DNA from: Sphingobacterium paludis
Lineage (GTDB): Bacteria; Bacteroidota; Bacteroidia; Sphingobacteriales; Sphingobacteriaceae
Length of the DNA stretch: 64,000 bases
Assembly: GCF_004364125.1 (NCBI RefSeq)
Contig: NZ_SNZV01000004.1
Span: 124,001 to 188,000, forward strand
Direction of reading: 5' to 3'
The position numbers were made by a program, and so were the translations under genes. The notes beneath the pieces were generated by a model. It was given only the letters and a program-made list of their open reading frames with translations, ran no database searches and had not been told where the DNA came from. Positions 35,634 to 44,626 of this stretch are shown piece by piece (position 1 is the stretch's first letter; each line of letters starts with the position of its first letter).

Positions 35634-36659
35634 ATGAGTAAGAGCGCGACGAAGGGGGTTCTTTTAGTGCAACTTGGCACGCCCGATGCCCCCACCACGC
35701 CCGATGTGCGTAGATATTTGACAGAATTTCTGATGGATCCCCGGGTTATCGATATCCCGATCGTAGGACGAACCCTATTGGTGAAAGGATTAATTGTTCC
35801 CCGGCGTGCACCGAAATCTGCCGCTACCTACCGCACAATCTGGGACGAACAAACCGGATCGCCTTTAATGTACTATAGCGAGCTGCAACGCGACCTTCTG
35901 CAAAAAGAGCTTGGGGATGATTATCATGTCGAGCTTGCGATGCGCTATCAAAACCCTTCTATTGCGGCTGCATTAAAAAATATGGAATCGATGATGCTGG
36001 AATCTATCCGCGTCATTCCTCTTTTTCCGCAATATGCTTCTGCCACCAGCGGCTCCGTGATTGACCGGGTGATGGAGGTGATGCGCACCTGGCAGTATTT
36101 TCCACAGGTATCTTTTGTCAGTAATTATTGCGATGATGAGCAGATGTGTGAAACGTATGCCGACCATGCTCGGCGGCACGAGATCGACTACTACGATCAT
36201 ATCCTGTTTAGCTATCACGGTTTGCCGGTTCGCCAGTTGGGAAAGGTTGATCCATCGGGCGAATTAAAATGCCCTGATCGTGGCTGTGATAGTTGTCGTG
36301 TGGAAAAGAAAAGCTACTGCTATCTTTCGCAATGCTACGCCACATCACGCATGATCGCCTCCAAATTAGGGCTTTCGGAAGATCGTTACACCGTGTGCTT
36401 CCAGTCTCGTCTAGGCAAGACACCGTGGATACAGCCTTATACGTCCGACTCGCTTCATCAATTGGCTGGTGCAGGCGTAAAAAAATTGCTGGTGTTTAGT
36501 CCTGCATTTGTTGCAGACTGTATCGAAACGTTAGACGAAATTCAGGTAGAATATGCCAATGAATTTAAAGAATTGGGAGGTGAAGAGGTGGCTATGGTGG
36601 AAAGCTTGAATGACGATCCGAAATGGATTGACGTGTTGAAGCGCCTAGCGCAAGGATAA
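35634..36659 (+). CDS. hemH: ferrochelatase
   Basis: Ferrochelatase of 341 aa, which inserts Fe2+ into protoporphyrin IX to make protoheme at the membrane surface. Diagnostic parts are VLLVQLGTPDAPT at the N-terminus, the catalytic His in SYHGLP and the Glu in CIETLDEI. Between SYHGLP and CYATSR is a Cys-rich insertion with Cys at 213, 218, 221, 229 and 234, which could hold an iron-sulfur cluster as in some bacterial ferrochelatases. It lies between ispH and a metallophosphoesterase gene. Confidence 0.95.
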   Translation: MSKSATKGVLLVQLGTPDAPTTPDVRRYLTEFLMDPRVIDIPIVGRTLLVKGLIVPRRAPKSAATYRTIWDEQTGSPLMYYSELQRDLLQKELGDDYHVELAMRYQNPSIAAALKNMESMMLESIRVIPLFPQYASATSGSVIDRVMEVMRTWQYFPQVSFVSNYCDDEQMCETYADHARRHEIDYYDHILFSYHGLPVRQLGKVDPSGELKCPDRGCDSCRVEKKSYCYLSQCYATSRMIASKLGLSEDRYTVCFQSRLGKTPWIQPYTSDSLHQLAGAGVKKLLVFSPAFVADCIETLDEIQVEYANEFKELGGEEVAMVESLNDDPKWIDVLKRLAQG

Positions 36660-36670
36660 AGTTTATTACT

Positions 36671-37945
36671 ATGTTGATATTTAATGCAGTTTTACTGCTA
36701 TTCTTTGACTTTTATATTTTCTTCGCGTTGCGCGCAACGAAGATTAAGGTCGTGAAGAAAAGATGGTTTCCGTATGTATGGTGGGGATATGCTCTAGGTC
36801 TATTGTTAGGCTTAGTGATCGCTACCAAATTTGATATGCCGTTATCATACCGCTCGGTTATCTTGGTGGCATTTTTTATGACCGCTGTGTGCAAGTTTAT
36901 TTTTATCATCATACTTCTCATTGATGACTTAAGGCGTGGCGGCTTATGGATTGCACGGCTTTTGGTGCCTGCGAAAAAGCAGCAAGCGGCACCATCCGAA
37001 CAATCCTTGGATGCACCACTGCCCGAGCAGCCCAAAAATGGTATTTCCCGATCCGAGTTTTTGACCAAATCAGGATTGATCGTGGCCTCGTTGCCAATTT
37101 TTCCACTATCATGGGGTGTTATTGCCGGAGGCTACGACTACAAGATCCGCCGGCAAAAGCTCTATCTGCCCAATCTACCTTCTTCCTTCCATGGATTACG
37201 AATCGGCCAAATTTCGGATGTACACTCTGGCTCCTTTTATAATCAGAAGGCCGTGTTGGGCGGTGTGGAAATGTTATTGGGAGAGAAGCCCGATGCGATA
37301 TTTTTTACTGGAGACCTCGTAAATAATGTGGCTTCGGAAATGCGTGATTACCAAGACATCTTTACCAAAGTGAAGGCTGATCTGGGCGTGTTTTCTGTAT
37401 TAGGAAACCATGACTACGGTGATTACTATTTTGGAAAGGAAGACTCGCCTGCCAAGCGGAAAAATTTGAAAGACCTGATTGATACGCATAAGGTAATGGG
37501 TTGGGATCTATTGATGGACGAGAATCGATCTCTGAAGCTAGGTAACGAACAACTGGCAATTGTGGGTGTCCAAAATTGGGGCACAGGTCGTTTTCCAAAA
37601 AAGGGTGACCTTGCGAAAGCTTTGCAAGGCACCGAGGAATCAGCCGTCAAATTATTGCTGTCGCACGATCCATCACACTGGCGTGCTCAGGTTCTTGATA
37701 CCGATATCGATGTTATGTTTGCTGGGCATACCCACGGGATGCAATTTGGTGTGCGTGGCGAACATTTCCAATGGAGTCCGGCGAAGTATATTTACAAAGA
37801 GTGGGCAGGGCTGTATGAAGAGCAAAATAAAAAGCTCTATGTCAATGTAGGTTATGGATTTTTGGGATATCCGGGCCGAGTAGGCATTTTACCAGAGATT
37901 ACCATATTCGAGCTTATTAAAGGCGATAAACCCCTTGTGTCGTAA
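36671..37945 (+). CDS. membrane-anchored metallophosphoesterase
   Basis: Protein of 424 aa with about three N-terminal transmembrane helices, another hydrophobic stretch around residues 135-155 (SGLIVASLPIFPLSWGVIAGG) and a C-terminal calcineurin-like domain. The metal-ligand motifs are all present in order: ISDVHSG, FTGDLVNN, LGNHDYGD and GHTHG. It resembles YaeI-type phosphodiesterases; possible substrates include UDP-diacylglucosamine-like lipids or cyclic nucleotides, but none is known. It starts 11 bases after hemH and is closed by a terminator. Confidence 0.9.
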   Translation: MLIFNAVLLLFFDFYIFFALRATKIKVVKKRWFPYVWWGYALGLLLGLVIATKFDMPLSYRSVILVAFFMTAVCKFIFIIILLIDDLRRGGLWIARLLVPAKKQQAAPSEQSLDAPLPEQPKNGISRSEFLTKSGLIVASLPIFPLSWGVIAGGYDYKIRRQKLYLPNLPSSFHGLRIGQISDVHSGSFYNQKAVLGGVEMLLGEKPDAIFFTGDLVNNVASEMRDYQDIFTKVKADLGVFSVLGNHDYGDYYFGKEDSPAKRKNLKDLIDTHKVMGWDLLMDENRSLKLGNEQLAIVGVQNWGTGRFPKKGDLAKALQGTEESAVKLLLSHDPSHWRAQVLDTDIDVMFAGHTHGMQFGVRGEHFQWSPAKYIYKEWAGLYEEQNKKLYVNVGYGFLGYPGRVGILPEITIFELIKGDKPLVS

Positions 37946-37964
37946 GAAATAGATAAATTCTTGT

Positions 37965-37994
37965 AAAGCCTATGTTTTTCATAGGCTTTTTTTT
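37965..37994 (+). terminator. Rho-independent terminator after the phosphoesterase gene
   Basis: A 10-bp perfect stem (AAAGCCTATG / CATAGGCTTT) with a TTTTT loop and an eight-base T-run. It separates the hemH transcript from the galactose operon. Confidence 0.95.
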
Positions 37995-38035
37995 GTTTTC
38001 TAATTTAAAAAGAAGATATTTATAAAAATCTAGCC

Positions 38036-39076
38036 ATGCTTAATTTTTCAGAACAACCACATAAACGCAAAAACCTATTAACAGGGGAGTATATTTTAGT
38101 ATCGCCACACCGCAGCAAACGACCGTGGCAAGGACAAGTGGAGGATTTAGCGCCTGATAATCGTCCGCAGTATGACCCTACATGTTATTTATGCCCTGGC
38201 AATACCAGAGCAGATGGTACCGTCAATCCAGAATATAACAATAGCTTTGTCTTTGTTAATGATTTTTCTGCCCTGTTAGCGGATACAGCCCTAGACATTT
38301 TTAACGAGGAAGACCTGCTAAAGGCGGAAGCCGAACGCGGGATATGTAAAGTTATATCGTTCTCGCCAAGGCATGATCTTACCCTTCCAGAAATGAGCGC
38401 AAAAGAAATTCAAGCCGTTGTCGATCTTTGGCAACGTGAATTTCAAGAGCTGGCACAGCACGATTGGATAAAATATATTCAAATATTTGAGAACAAGGGC
38501 AGCATCATGGGCTGTAGCAATCCGCATCCGCACGGACAGATTTGGGCACAAAGTTCCACACCCGTGGAAATACAGAAAGAAAGCGAACAGCAAGCGGACT
38601 ATTTCCAAAGAAAAGGTCGTACACTTCTCCAAGATTATCTTGAATTAGAGTTGAAAAAGGATGAACGCATTATTGTTAACAACACCCATTTCGTGGCGCT
38701 CGTGCCGTTTTGGGCCGCTTGGCCTTACGAGACTATGATCATCAGTAAACGCGCGGTGCCCTCCATCTTGGAATTTACCGAAGAAGAGAAGGAAGATTTT
38801 GCTAAGACCTTGCAAGAGTTGACTATCCGTTACGACAATATTTTCAAAACCTCGTTCCCGTATTCAGCAGGTATGCATCAGGCACCCGTTAACAGCGGAG
38901 ATCATCCGGAGTGGCATTGGCATATGCATTTTTATCCGCCGCTGCTGCGCTCGGCTACGGTAAAGAAATTTATGGTCGGTTATGAAATGCTGGCTAATCC
39001 GCAGCGCGATATTACCCCAGAACAAGCCGCCAACACGTTGAAACAACAAGCAACGGTACATTACAAAGCAAAGTAA
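38036..39076 (+). CDS. galT: galactose-1-phosphate uridylyltransferase
   Basis: GalT of 346 aa, which exchanges UMP between UDP-glucose and galactose-1-phosphate in the Leloir pathway. It shows the zinc-site CYLCPGN block, the SNPHPHGQIW motif with the catalytic His, and HQAPVNSGDHPEWHWHMHFYPP near the C-terminus. It is the first gene of a galT-galK-galM operon; galK begins 1 base after its stop. Confidence 0.96.
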   Translation: MLNFSEQPHKRKNLLTGEYILVSPHRSKRPWQGQVEDLAPDNRPQYDPTCYLCPGNTRADGTVNPEYNNSFVFVNDFSALLADTALDIFNEEDLLKAEAERGICKVISFSPRHDLTLPEMSAKEIQAVVDLWQREFQELAQHDWIKYIQIFENKGSIMGCSNPHPHGQIWAQSSTPVEIQKESEQQADYFQRKGRTLLQDYLELELKKDERIIVNNTHFVALVPFWAAWPYETMIISKRAVPSILEFTEEEKEDFAKTLQELTIRYDNIFKTSFPYSAGMHQAPVNSGDHPEWHWHMHFYPPLLRSATVKKFMVGYEMLANPQRDITPEQAANTLKQQATVHYKAK

Positions 39077-39077
39077 A

Positions 39078-40235
39078 ATGATTTCCAAAGAACAAATAAA
39101 AACTAGATATAACGAGGTTTTCGATAGTATGCCTACGCACATCGTGCGTTCGCCAGGAAGAATAAATATTATTGGCGAGCATACCGATTACAACGAAGGG
39201 TTTGTTTTACCTACTGCTATCGATAAAGCTATCTACGTGGCCGTTGGCAAAAGGGAAGACGATCTTATTCGTCTTTATGCCGAAGATTTTAAGGCCTATT
39301 TTGAGGTTTCCATAGCCGATATTCGTCCAGTAGAAGAAGGATGGCCGAATTACGTGTTGGGTGTCGTCGGGCAGTTGCGAGAACGACACCTCACCTTTGG
39401 AGGATTTAATATGTATATTGATGGCGATGTGCCTCTTGGCGCCGGGCTTTCCTCGTCTGCTGCCTTAGAGTGTGCTGCAGGGTTCGCTTTAAATGTTCTT
39501 TTCGATTTGCAGTTGCAACGTGTTGATATTGCACGGATCGGGCAGTTGGCCGAACATACCTATGCAGGCGTGAAATGTGGTATAATGGATCAGTTTGCCT
39601 CGGTAATGAGCAAGGCCGACCATGTTGTGAAATTGGATTGTCGTGATTTGTCTTTTAGTTATACACCGTTGGAGCTTGGCGAATATGCTATTTTGTTGTT
39701 AAATACCAATGTGAAACATTCCTTAGCTTCATCGGCCTACAATGATCGGCGAGCATCCTGTGAAGAAGGTGTTCGCTTCGTGCAAGCAAAATACACCGAC
39801 GTCAATAGCCTGAGGGATGTTTCCATAGCTATGCTGGACGAACTTGTTAAACCTGTTGATGAGGATGTATATACGAAATGTCGTTTTGTGGTGGAAGAAA
39901 ACCAACGCCTGAATGATGCCTGTGCCGCTTTGGAACGTGGAGATCTGGAGGAGCTCGGTCAGCAGCTATTTCGCGCGCATACTGGTTTGAGCAAAGCGTA
40001 TGAAGTGAGCTGTCCGGAATTGGATTTCTTGGTAGATTATGTGCAGGAATTTCCGGAGGTACTTGGTGCGCGGATGATGGGCGGCGGCTTCGGCGGTTGT
40101 ACCATCAATTTGGTGAAGAAATCCTTTCAAGACCTGTTGATTGACAGATTGACGCCAGTATATAAAGCAAAATTTGGTTTGGATCTGACCGCTATTAAAG
40201 TGGTTCCTTCCAATGGAACCGAAATATTACTATAA
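39078..40235 (+). CDS. galK: galactokinase
   Basis: GHMP-family kinase of 385 aa that makes galactose-1-phosphate. The galactokinase signature GRINIIGEHTDYNEGFVLP lies near the N-terminus, the ATP-binding loop is PLGAGLSSSAALE, and the C-terminal MMGGGFGGCTINLV motif is intact. Close spacing with galT and the epimerase gene indicates one transcript. Confidence 0.96.
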   Translation: MISKEQIKTRYNEVFDSMPTHIVRSPGRINIIGEHTDYNEGFVLPTAIDKAIYVAVGKREDDLIRLYAEDFKAYFEVSIADIRPVEEGWPNYVLGVVGQLRERHLTFGGFNMYIDGDVPLGAGLSSSAALECAAGFALNVLFDLQLQRVDIARIGQLAEHTYAGVKCGIMDQFASVMSKADHVVKLDCRDLSFSYTPLELGEYAILLLNTNVKHSLASSAYNDRRASCEEGVRFVQAKYTDVNSLRDVSIAMLDELVKPVDEDVYTKCRFVVEENQRLNDACAALERGDLEELGQQLFRAHTGLSKAYEVSCPELDFLVDYVQEFPEVLGARMMGGGFGGCTINLVKKSFQDLLIDRLTPVYKAKFGLDLTAIKVVPSNGTEILL

Positions 40236-40250
40236 ACCTTTTTTATTCCC

Positions 40251-41390
40251 ATGATGAAAAAAACACTCCTTTTAGTTGGCTTAGCGACAGCGCTGTCTTG
40301 GTCGGCATGCCAAAATCAAGCTCATAAAACGACGGATACACAGCTTTCAGACAGCAGTTTTGCCGCGACGATAGATGGGCAGGAAGCAAAGTTGTTTACC
40401 TTGCAGAACAGCAAGGGAGCAAAAGCGACCTTCACAAATTTTGGAGCCCGGATTGTCTCGCTTTGGGTGCCTGGTAAAGATGGCAACCTTGTCGATGTTG
40501 TGCTGGGATTTAATAAAGCTTCTGATTACAATAATCCGGAAGAACCTTACTATGGCACAATAGTGGGCCCTTTTGGCAATCGCATAGCCAAAGGCAAATT
40601 CGCATTGGACGGCGAGCAGTATACTTTGCCTGTAAACAATGGTGCAAACACGTTGCATGGAGGATTTAAAGGGGTGCATTTTGCCGCCTGGGAGGGAAAG
40701 CAGGAAGGCGATAACAACGTGACGTTTTCGTATACATTGCCCGATAAAAATGAAGGTTTCCCCGGAAATATTGCCATGACGGTAACCTATACGCTTACCG
40801 ACGACAATGCGCTAGAGATAGCCTACAGCGCCACAACAGATAAGAAGACGGTAGTCAATCTAACCAATCACGCATACTTTAACCTCAACGGCGAGGGTAG
40901 TGGCACGATCCTGAATCACAGCTTACAGATCTACGGAGACCAATATACGCCGGTTGACAGCACCTTGATTCCAACTGGAGAACTGGCTGCTGTGAAAGGA
41001 ACGCCTTTCGATTTTTCGCAGGCCAAAGCAATTGGTCGGGATATCGACCAGCAGGATCAGCAATTGCGCTACGGCGGAGGATATGACCATAACTTTGTGC
41101 TACGCGGCGATAAGGTTGATAAGCTGAACCATGCTGCTACCTTGATCGGCGATAAAACGGGCATCAAGATGGATATCTATACGGAAGAGCCCGGTTTGCA
41201 GTTTTATAGCGGAAATTTCATGGCAGAGAAGGTAACCTTGAAGAACAGCAAGAAAGATGCCTTTCGCACAGGATTGTGTCTGGAAACACAGCATTTTCCC
41301 GATGCGCCAAACCAAGCAAATTTTCCATCAACGGTTTTAGCGCCCGGCCAGACATATACAACAAAGTCTATCTATAAATTTAGTTTGTAA
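40251..41390 (+). CDS. galM: aldose 1-epimerase (mutarotase), lipoprotein form
   Basis: Protein of 379 aa: a signal peptide with lipobox WSAC, then a GalM beta-sandwich with FGARIVSLWVPG, TIVGPFGNRIAKG, NNGANTLHGG, the catalytic His in LTNHAYFNL, GGYDHNFVL and a late GLCLETQHFPDAPN containing the catalytic Glu. It interconverts alpha and beta galactose, here outside the cytoplasm, before uptake or phosphorylation. It is the last gene of the gal operon. Start at 40251 or 40254. Confidence 0.93.
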   Translation: MMKKTLLLVGLATALSWSACQNQAHKTTDTQLSDSSFAATIDGQEAKLFTLQNSKGAKATFTNFGARIVSLWVPGKDGNLVDVVLGFNKASDYNNPEEPYYGTIVGPFGNRIAKGKFALDGEQYTLPVNNGANTLHGGFKGVHFAAWEGKQEGDNNVTFSYTLPDKNEGFPGNIAMTVTYTLTDDNALEIAYSATTDKKTVVNLTNHAYFNLNGEGSGTILNHSLQIYGDQYTPVDSTLIPTGELAAVKGTPFDFSQAKAIGRDIDQQDQQLRYGGGYDHNFVLRGDKVDKLNHAATLIGDKTGIKMDIYTEEPGLQFYSGNFMAEKVTLKNSKKDAFRTGLCLETQHFPDAPNQANFPSTVLAPGQTYTTKSIYKFSL

Positions 41391-41413
41391 AAAAGGTAAG
41401 ATATAGTATCCGA

Positions 41414-41445
41414 GGGGGTTGTATGTACGCATGCAACCCCCTTTT
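41414..41445 (+). terminator. Rho-independent terminator of the gal operon
   Basis: A 12-bp stem (GGGGGTTGTATG with CATGCAACCCCC, one G-T pair), TACG loop and TTTT tail, 24 bases after the galM stop. The next 290 bases (41446-41736) carry no gene that I can support. Confidence 0.95.
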
Positions 41446-41736
41446 GATATTTATACTTTGCGGACGGGTTTAGTTACCTGATGGAAGCGCGTGTCAGTGC
41501 GAGAAGGATGGAACGACGTCGAAGCAGTCTTTAGTACAAAGTATGGAGTAGTGCGTAGTGAGTAATGCGAATTGAGATCTGGTCCGTTATCAAAGTGCGC
41601 GTCATTGCTGGAGCTGTTTACGTGTTCGGCGAGGTTCGTTGTAGAAAAATTGTAGCGTGTAAGTTTGATGAGCTCTTTTATTTCAGAAGTAATATCATTA
41701 TATTAGTATATTCATTAATGCATCACTAATAATATT

Positions 41737-42051
41737 ATGGTATTATTTATTTCTCCATCAAAAGCACAACTTCAAATTGCCGAGCAGATCCGTGCAAAGC
41801 GACTCGCGATGAACCTCACGCAAGAAGGGCTTGCAGATCGTTCTGGTGTTGCACTTCCTACATTGCGGAAATTCGAACAAAAAGGATCAATTTCTTTAGC
41901 GTCGTTCGTCAAGCTTTTGATGGTTGTTGGAGGTGCCGAAGAGGTGATCGAGGCACTACGACCTCCGAAAGCCGCTTTTGCGTCGATAGACGATGTGTTG
42001 AAGGAGGATGATAACATATATAATACGCGAAAAAGAGGACGAAAAAGATGA
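41737..42051 (+). CDS. XRE-family helix-turn-helix protein (HipB-like antitoxin)
   Basis: Protein of 104 aa with a lambda-repressor-like helix-turn-helix (IAEQIRAKRLAMNLTQEGLADRSGVALPTLRKFEQKG) and a basic C-terminal tail (RKRGRKR). It overlaps the HipA-like gene by 4 bases. In known HipBA modules the small protein represses the operon and neutralises the kinase. It lacks any enzymatic domain. Confidence 0.88.
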   Translation: MVLFISPSKAQLQIAEQIRAKRLAMNLTQEGLADRSGVALPTLRKFEQKGSISLASFVKLLMVVGGAEEVIEALRPPKAAFASIDDVLKEDDNIYNTRKRGRKR

Positions 42052-43283
42052 GTAGATCAATTAGAGAAGTAAGCGTAGCGTTGGATTTTGGAACAGAAAG
42101 CTATCCTGTTGGTCGTATGGCGATGCGTAACGGTGTTATCTATTTCGAATATGATGATGCGTTGATCCAAAAGGGAATAGAAATATCGCCCATAGGGTTG
42201 CCTTTGCAAAGAGGTGTTGTCGAATTCCCTAGACGTCCATTTGAGGGTTTGGCCGGGGTTTTCAATGATAGCTTACCTGACGGTTGGGGCCGACTTCTTA
42301 TGGATCGTTTGCTGCGCTCGCAAGGCATATTTCCCGATAGCATCTCTTCCCTTGATCGCTTGGCCTATGTTGGGTCGTTTGGTATGGGTGCGTTAACGTA
42401 TGAACCGGATATCAGCGTGTCAGATGGTCAGGAATTTGTTGACCTTGATCATCTAGCCACACAGACCGAAGAAGTAATTCAGGGTAGTTCAGAGGAGGTA
42501 CTCACGGAGTTGATAGCGCTTAATGGATCATCTGCGGGGGCGCGTCCAAAAGCGCTAATTGCTGTGGATAATGACCGACGGCATATTACTTCCGGCGCAC
42601 GAGAGATGCCGCAGGGGTTTGAACCCTGGCTAGTGAAATTTTCAAATAGGCAGGACGGATCGGATGCTGGCGCTATCGAATACGTATATGCCCTGATGGC
42701 TAAAGAGGCTGGAGTAGCGATGCCTGATGTGCATTTGTTTTCATCACAAAATACGGCGGGTTATTTCGCTGTGAAACGCTTTGATCGCGATGGCAACATA
42801 AAGTTTCATATGTCCACTGTAAGTGGTTTGCTACATAGTGATTTTAGAATTCCTTCGCTGGATTACGAAGACTTGCTCAATTTGACAAGCATGCTAACGA
42901 AAGATATTCGGGAAGTTGAAAAAATGTATCGGCTAGCAGTATTCAATGTCTTGGCTCACAATCGAGACGATCATGGAAAAAACTTTAGTTTTTTGATGGA
43001 TGAAAAAGGCGGTTGGAGGCTAGCCCCTGCTTATGACCTTACTTTTTCCCGCGGGCCAAATGGCGAGCAAAGCACTATGGTAATGGGCGAGGGTAAGAAT
43101 CCGAGAATAAGCCATTTGTTAAAACTTGGTGACGAGATAAAGCTTCCCAAAAAGTTGATTGCTGAAATTATAGATCAAACGCGCGCTGCGCTGGCGACTT
43201 GGCCAGACTTGGCAAAACTACACGGAGTGGCAACCACCAATATTAAAATTGTCTCTAGGGCTATGCAAGAAATAGCTAAATAG
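42048..43283 (+). CDS. hipA: HipA-family serine/threonine kinase toxin
   Basis: Protein of 411 aa with a HipA N-terminal domain (VGRMAMRNGVIYFEYDDA) and the HipA kinase fold: GSSAGARPKALIAVD, the phosphate-loop segment with its Ser; HNRDDHGKNFSF at 304-315, the catalytic loop; and APAYDLTFS, holding the metal-binding Asp. E. coli HipA phosphorylates Glu-tRNA synthetase and induces dormancy; targets vary in other species, so this one's is unknown. The active-site residues appear intact. Confidence 0.92.
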   Translation: MSRSIREVSVALDFGTESYPVGRMAMRNGVIYFEYDDALIQKGIEISPIGLPLQRGVVEFPRRPFEGLAGVFNDSLPDGWGRLLMDRLLRSQGIFPDSISSLDRLAYVGSFGMGALTYEPDISVSDGQEFVDLDHLATQTEEVIQGSSEEVLTELIALNGSSAGARPKALIAVDNDRRHITSGAREMPQGFEPWLVKFSNRQDGSDAGAIEYVYALMAKEAGVAMPDVHLFSSQNTAGYFAVKRFDRDGNIKFHMSTVSGLLHSDFRIPSLDYEDLLNLTSMLTKDIREVEKMYRLAVFNVLAHNRDDHGKNFSFLMDEKGGWRLAPAYDLTFSRGPNGEQSTMVMGEGKNPRISHLLKLGDEIKLPKKLIAEIIDQTRAALATWPDLAKLHGVATTNIKIVSRAMQEIAK

Positions 43284-43312
43284 GTACTTTCAAGTCCGAT
43301 TATCTTTTAGCG

Positions 43313-44497
43313 CTATAATCCCGCAAAAGCCTGCTGGAAGTCGGCAATAAGATCGTCGATGTGTTCTATGCCTACAGAGATGCGTAGCATGCCTCGGGTG
43401 ATGCCCGCGTTCTGTTTTTGTGTGGACGAGTGGTGTGCCCCCCACATGCTCGCCGGATGCACAATCAAGGATTCTACGCCGCCTAAACTAGCTGCGTTGA
43501 TAAATAGTTTCAGCCTGCTTAAAATGGTCTGTGCCCGCAAAAATTCTTCTTCCTCGTTTTTGCCGTCGATTTCTATGCAGATCATGCCTGTGAACCCTTG
43601 CATCTGCTTGCAGGCAAGTTCATATTGCGGATGGGAGGAAAGGCCTGTGTAGCGAACGCGTTTGATCAAGGGGTTTTCGGCTAGCCAAGTTGCTAAGGCT
43701 AGCGCGTTTTCATTGATCTGCCTAACGCGAAGCGCAAGGGTTTTCAGACCGCGCAGCAACAGCCAAGAATCGAAAGGACTTAATGATGCGCCCAACACGA
43801 GCGAACGCTGCCAAACACGCTCGATATATGCTTTTGGACCGCAGACTATGCCTGCCGTGAGATCGCTGTGGCCACCGAGATATTTGGTCGCGCTATGTAC
43901 AATGACATCAATACCAAAATCATGGGGTGTTTGGTTGATGGGCGAAGCAAAGGTGTTGTCGGCCATCGTTGTGATCCCCAACCTTTTGCCCAATTGTCCG
44001 ATAAACGCCAGGTCGGTTAGATCCAAGTTTGGATTCGATGGCGTTTCCACGTAGATAAGTTTGGTGTTCGGCCGTATGGCCGCCTCAAAAGCTTCATTAT
44101 CTGTTTGATCAACATGCGTAATTTCCACACCATAGTCACTTAAAAATTCTTTCAGAAATAAAGTCGAGCCGGAGTAATGGGCATGTTGAGCAACGATGTG
44201 ATCGCCGGCCTTGACGATAGCAAGTATAGCCGTACTGATGGCAGCCATTCCTGTAGCCAATACCAGCGCATCTTCGGTCTTCTCCAATGTTGCAATAAGC
44301 TCAGCCACCTGGCTATTCGTAGGGTTACCATGCCGATGATAAAACGCTGGATGTTTGGTTGCCGTAGCAGCCTCAATATAAGCCGAAAGATCGGCATCCG
44401 CCAGGTAGGTGGAAGTCTGAAAGATCGGCGTGACAACAGCTTTAGTGGTGTTATACTGATTTCCCTGATGAATAAGGGTTGTTTCCAAGTTTTTCAT
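43313..44497 (-). CDS. PLP-dependent Cys/Met metabolism enzyme (cystathionine gamma-lyase/synthase or methionine gamma-lyase type)
   Basis: Protein of 394 aa of the PF01053 family. It shows YHRHGNPTNSQVAELIATLE, LATGMAAIS, DNTFASP and the PLP lysine in HSATKYLGGHSD. These enzymes cleave or form C-S bonds of cystathionine, homocysteine or methionine; exact activity cannot be told by eye. ATG 44497 is preferred over an in-frame TTG at 44518 because that codon lies in the promoter box. It converges on the HipA gene with 29 bases between and no visible terminator. Confidence 0.9.
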   Translation of the reverse strand: MKNLETTLIHQGNQYNTTKAVVTPIFQTSTYLADADLSAYIEAATATKHPAFYHRHGNPTNSQVAELIATLEKTEDALVLATGMAAISTAILAIVKAGDHIVAQHAHYSGSTLFLKEFLSDYGVEITHVDQTDNEAFEAAIRPNTKLIYVETPSNPNLDLTDLAFIGQLGKRLGITTMADNTFASPINQTPHDFGIDVIVHSATKYLGGHSDLTAGIVCGPKAYIERVWQRSLVLGASLSPFDSWLLLRGLKTLALRVRQINENALALATWLAENPLIKRVRYTGLSSHPQYELACKQMQGFTGMICIEIDGKNEEEEFLRAQTILSRLKLFINAASLGGVESLIVHPASMWGAHHSSTQKQNAGITRGMLRISVGIEHIDDLIADFQQAFAGL

Positions 44498-44515
44498 GCA
44501 ATGGTAGGTTTTGAT

Positions 44516-44523
44516 CAAAGGTA
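44516..44523 (-). promoter_or_regulatory. -7 promoter box of the PLP enzyme gene
   Basis: Minus-strand TACCTTTG (plus strand CAAAGGTA) ends 18 bases before the ATG. No clear -33 TTTG was found. It supports the chosen start. Confidence 0.5.
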
Positions 44524-44626
44524 ATAAAAATCTACTTATTTAGTAGATTATAGTAATATGCGGGTACCTTGCTTTGGCACTAAAAAGTAGCGGATGATCA
44601 TAACGACTGGCTACAGTAAGATGGCA

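Noticed and set aside
41545..41568. GTAGTGCGTAGTGAGTAATGCG-like imperfect repeat before the HipB-like gene
   Set aside because: The similarity between units is weak and does not exceed what chance could give.
44152..44436. Long alternative-frame ORFs opposite or within the PLP enzyme, mfd and the SusC-like genes
   Set aside because: They lie wholly within strongly supported genes and have no family features of their own; they are shadows of the real frames.
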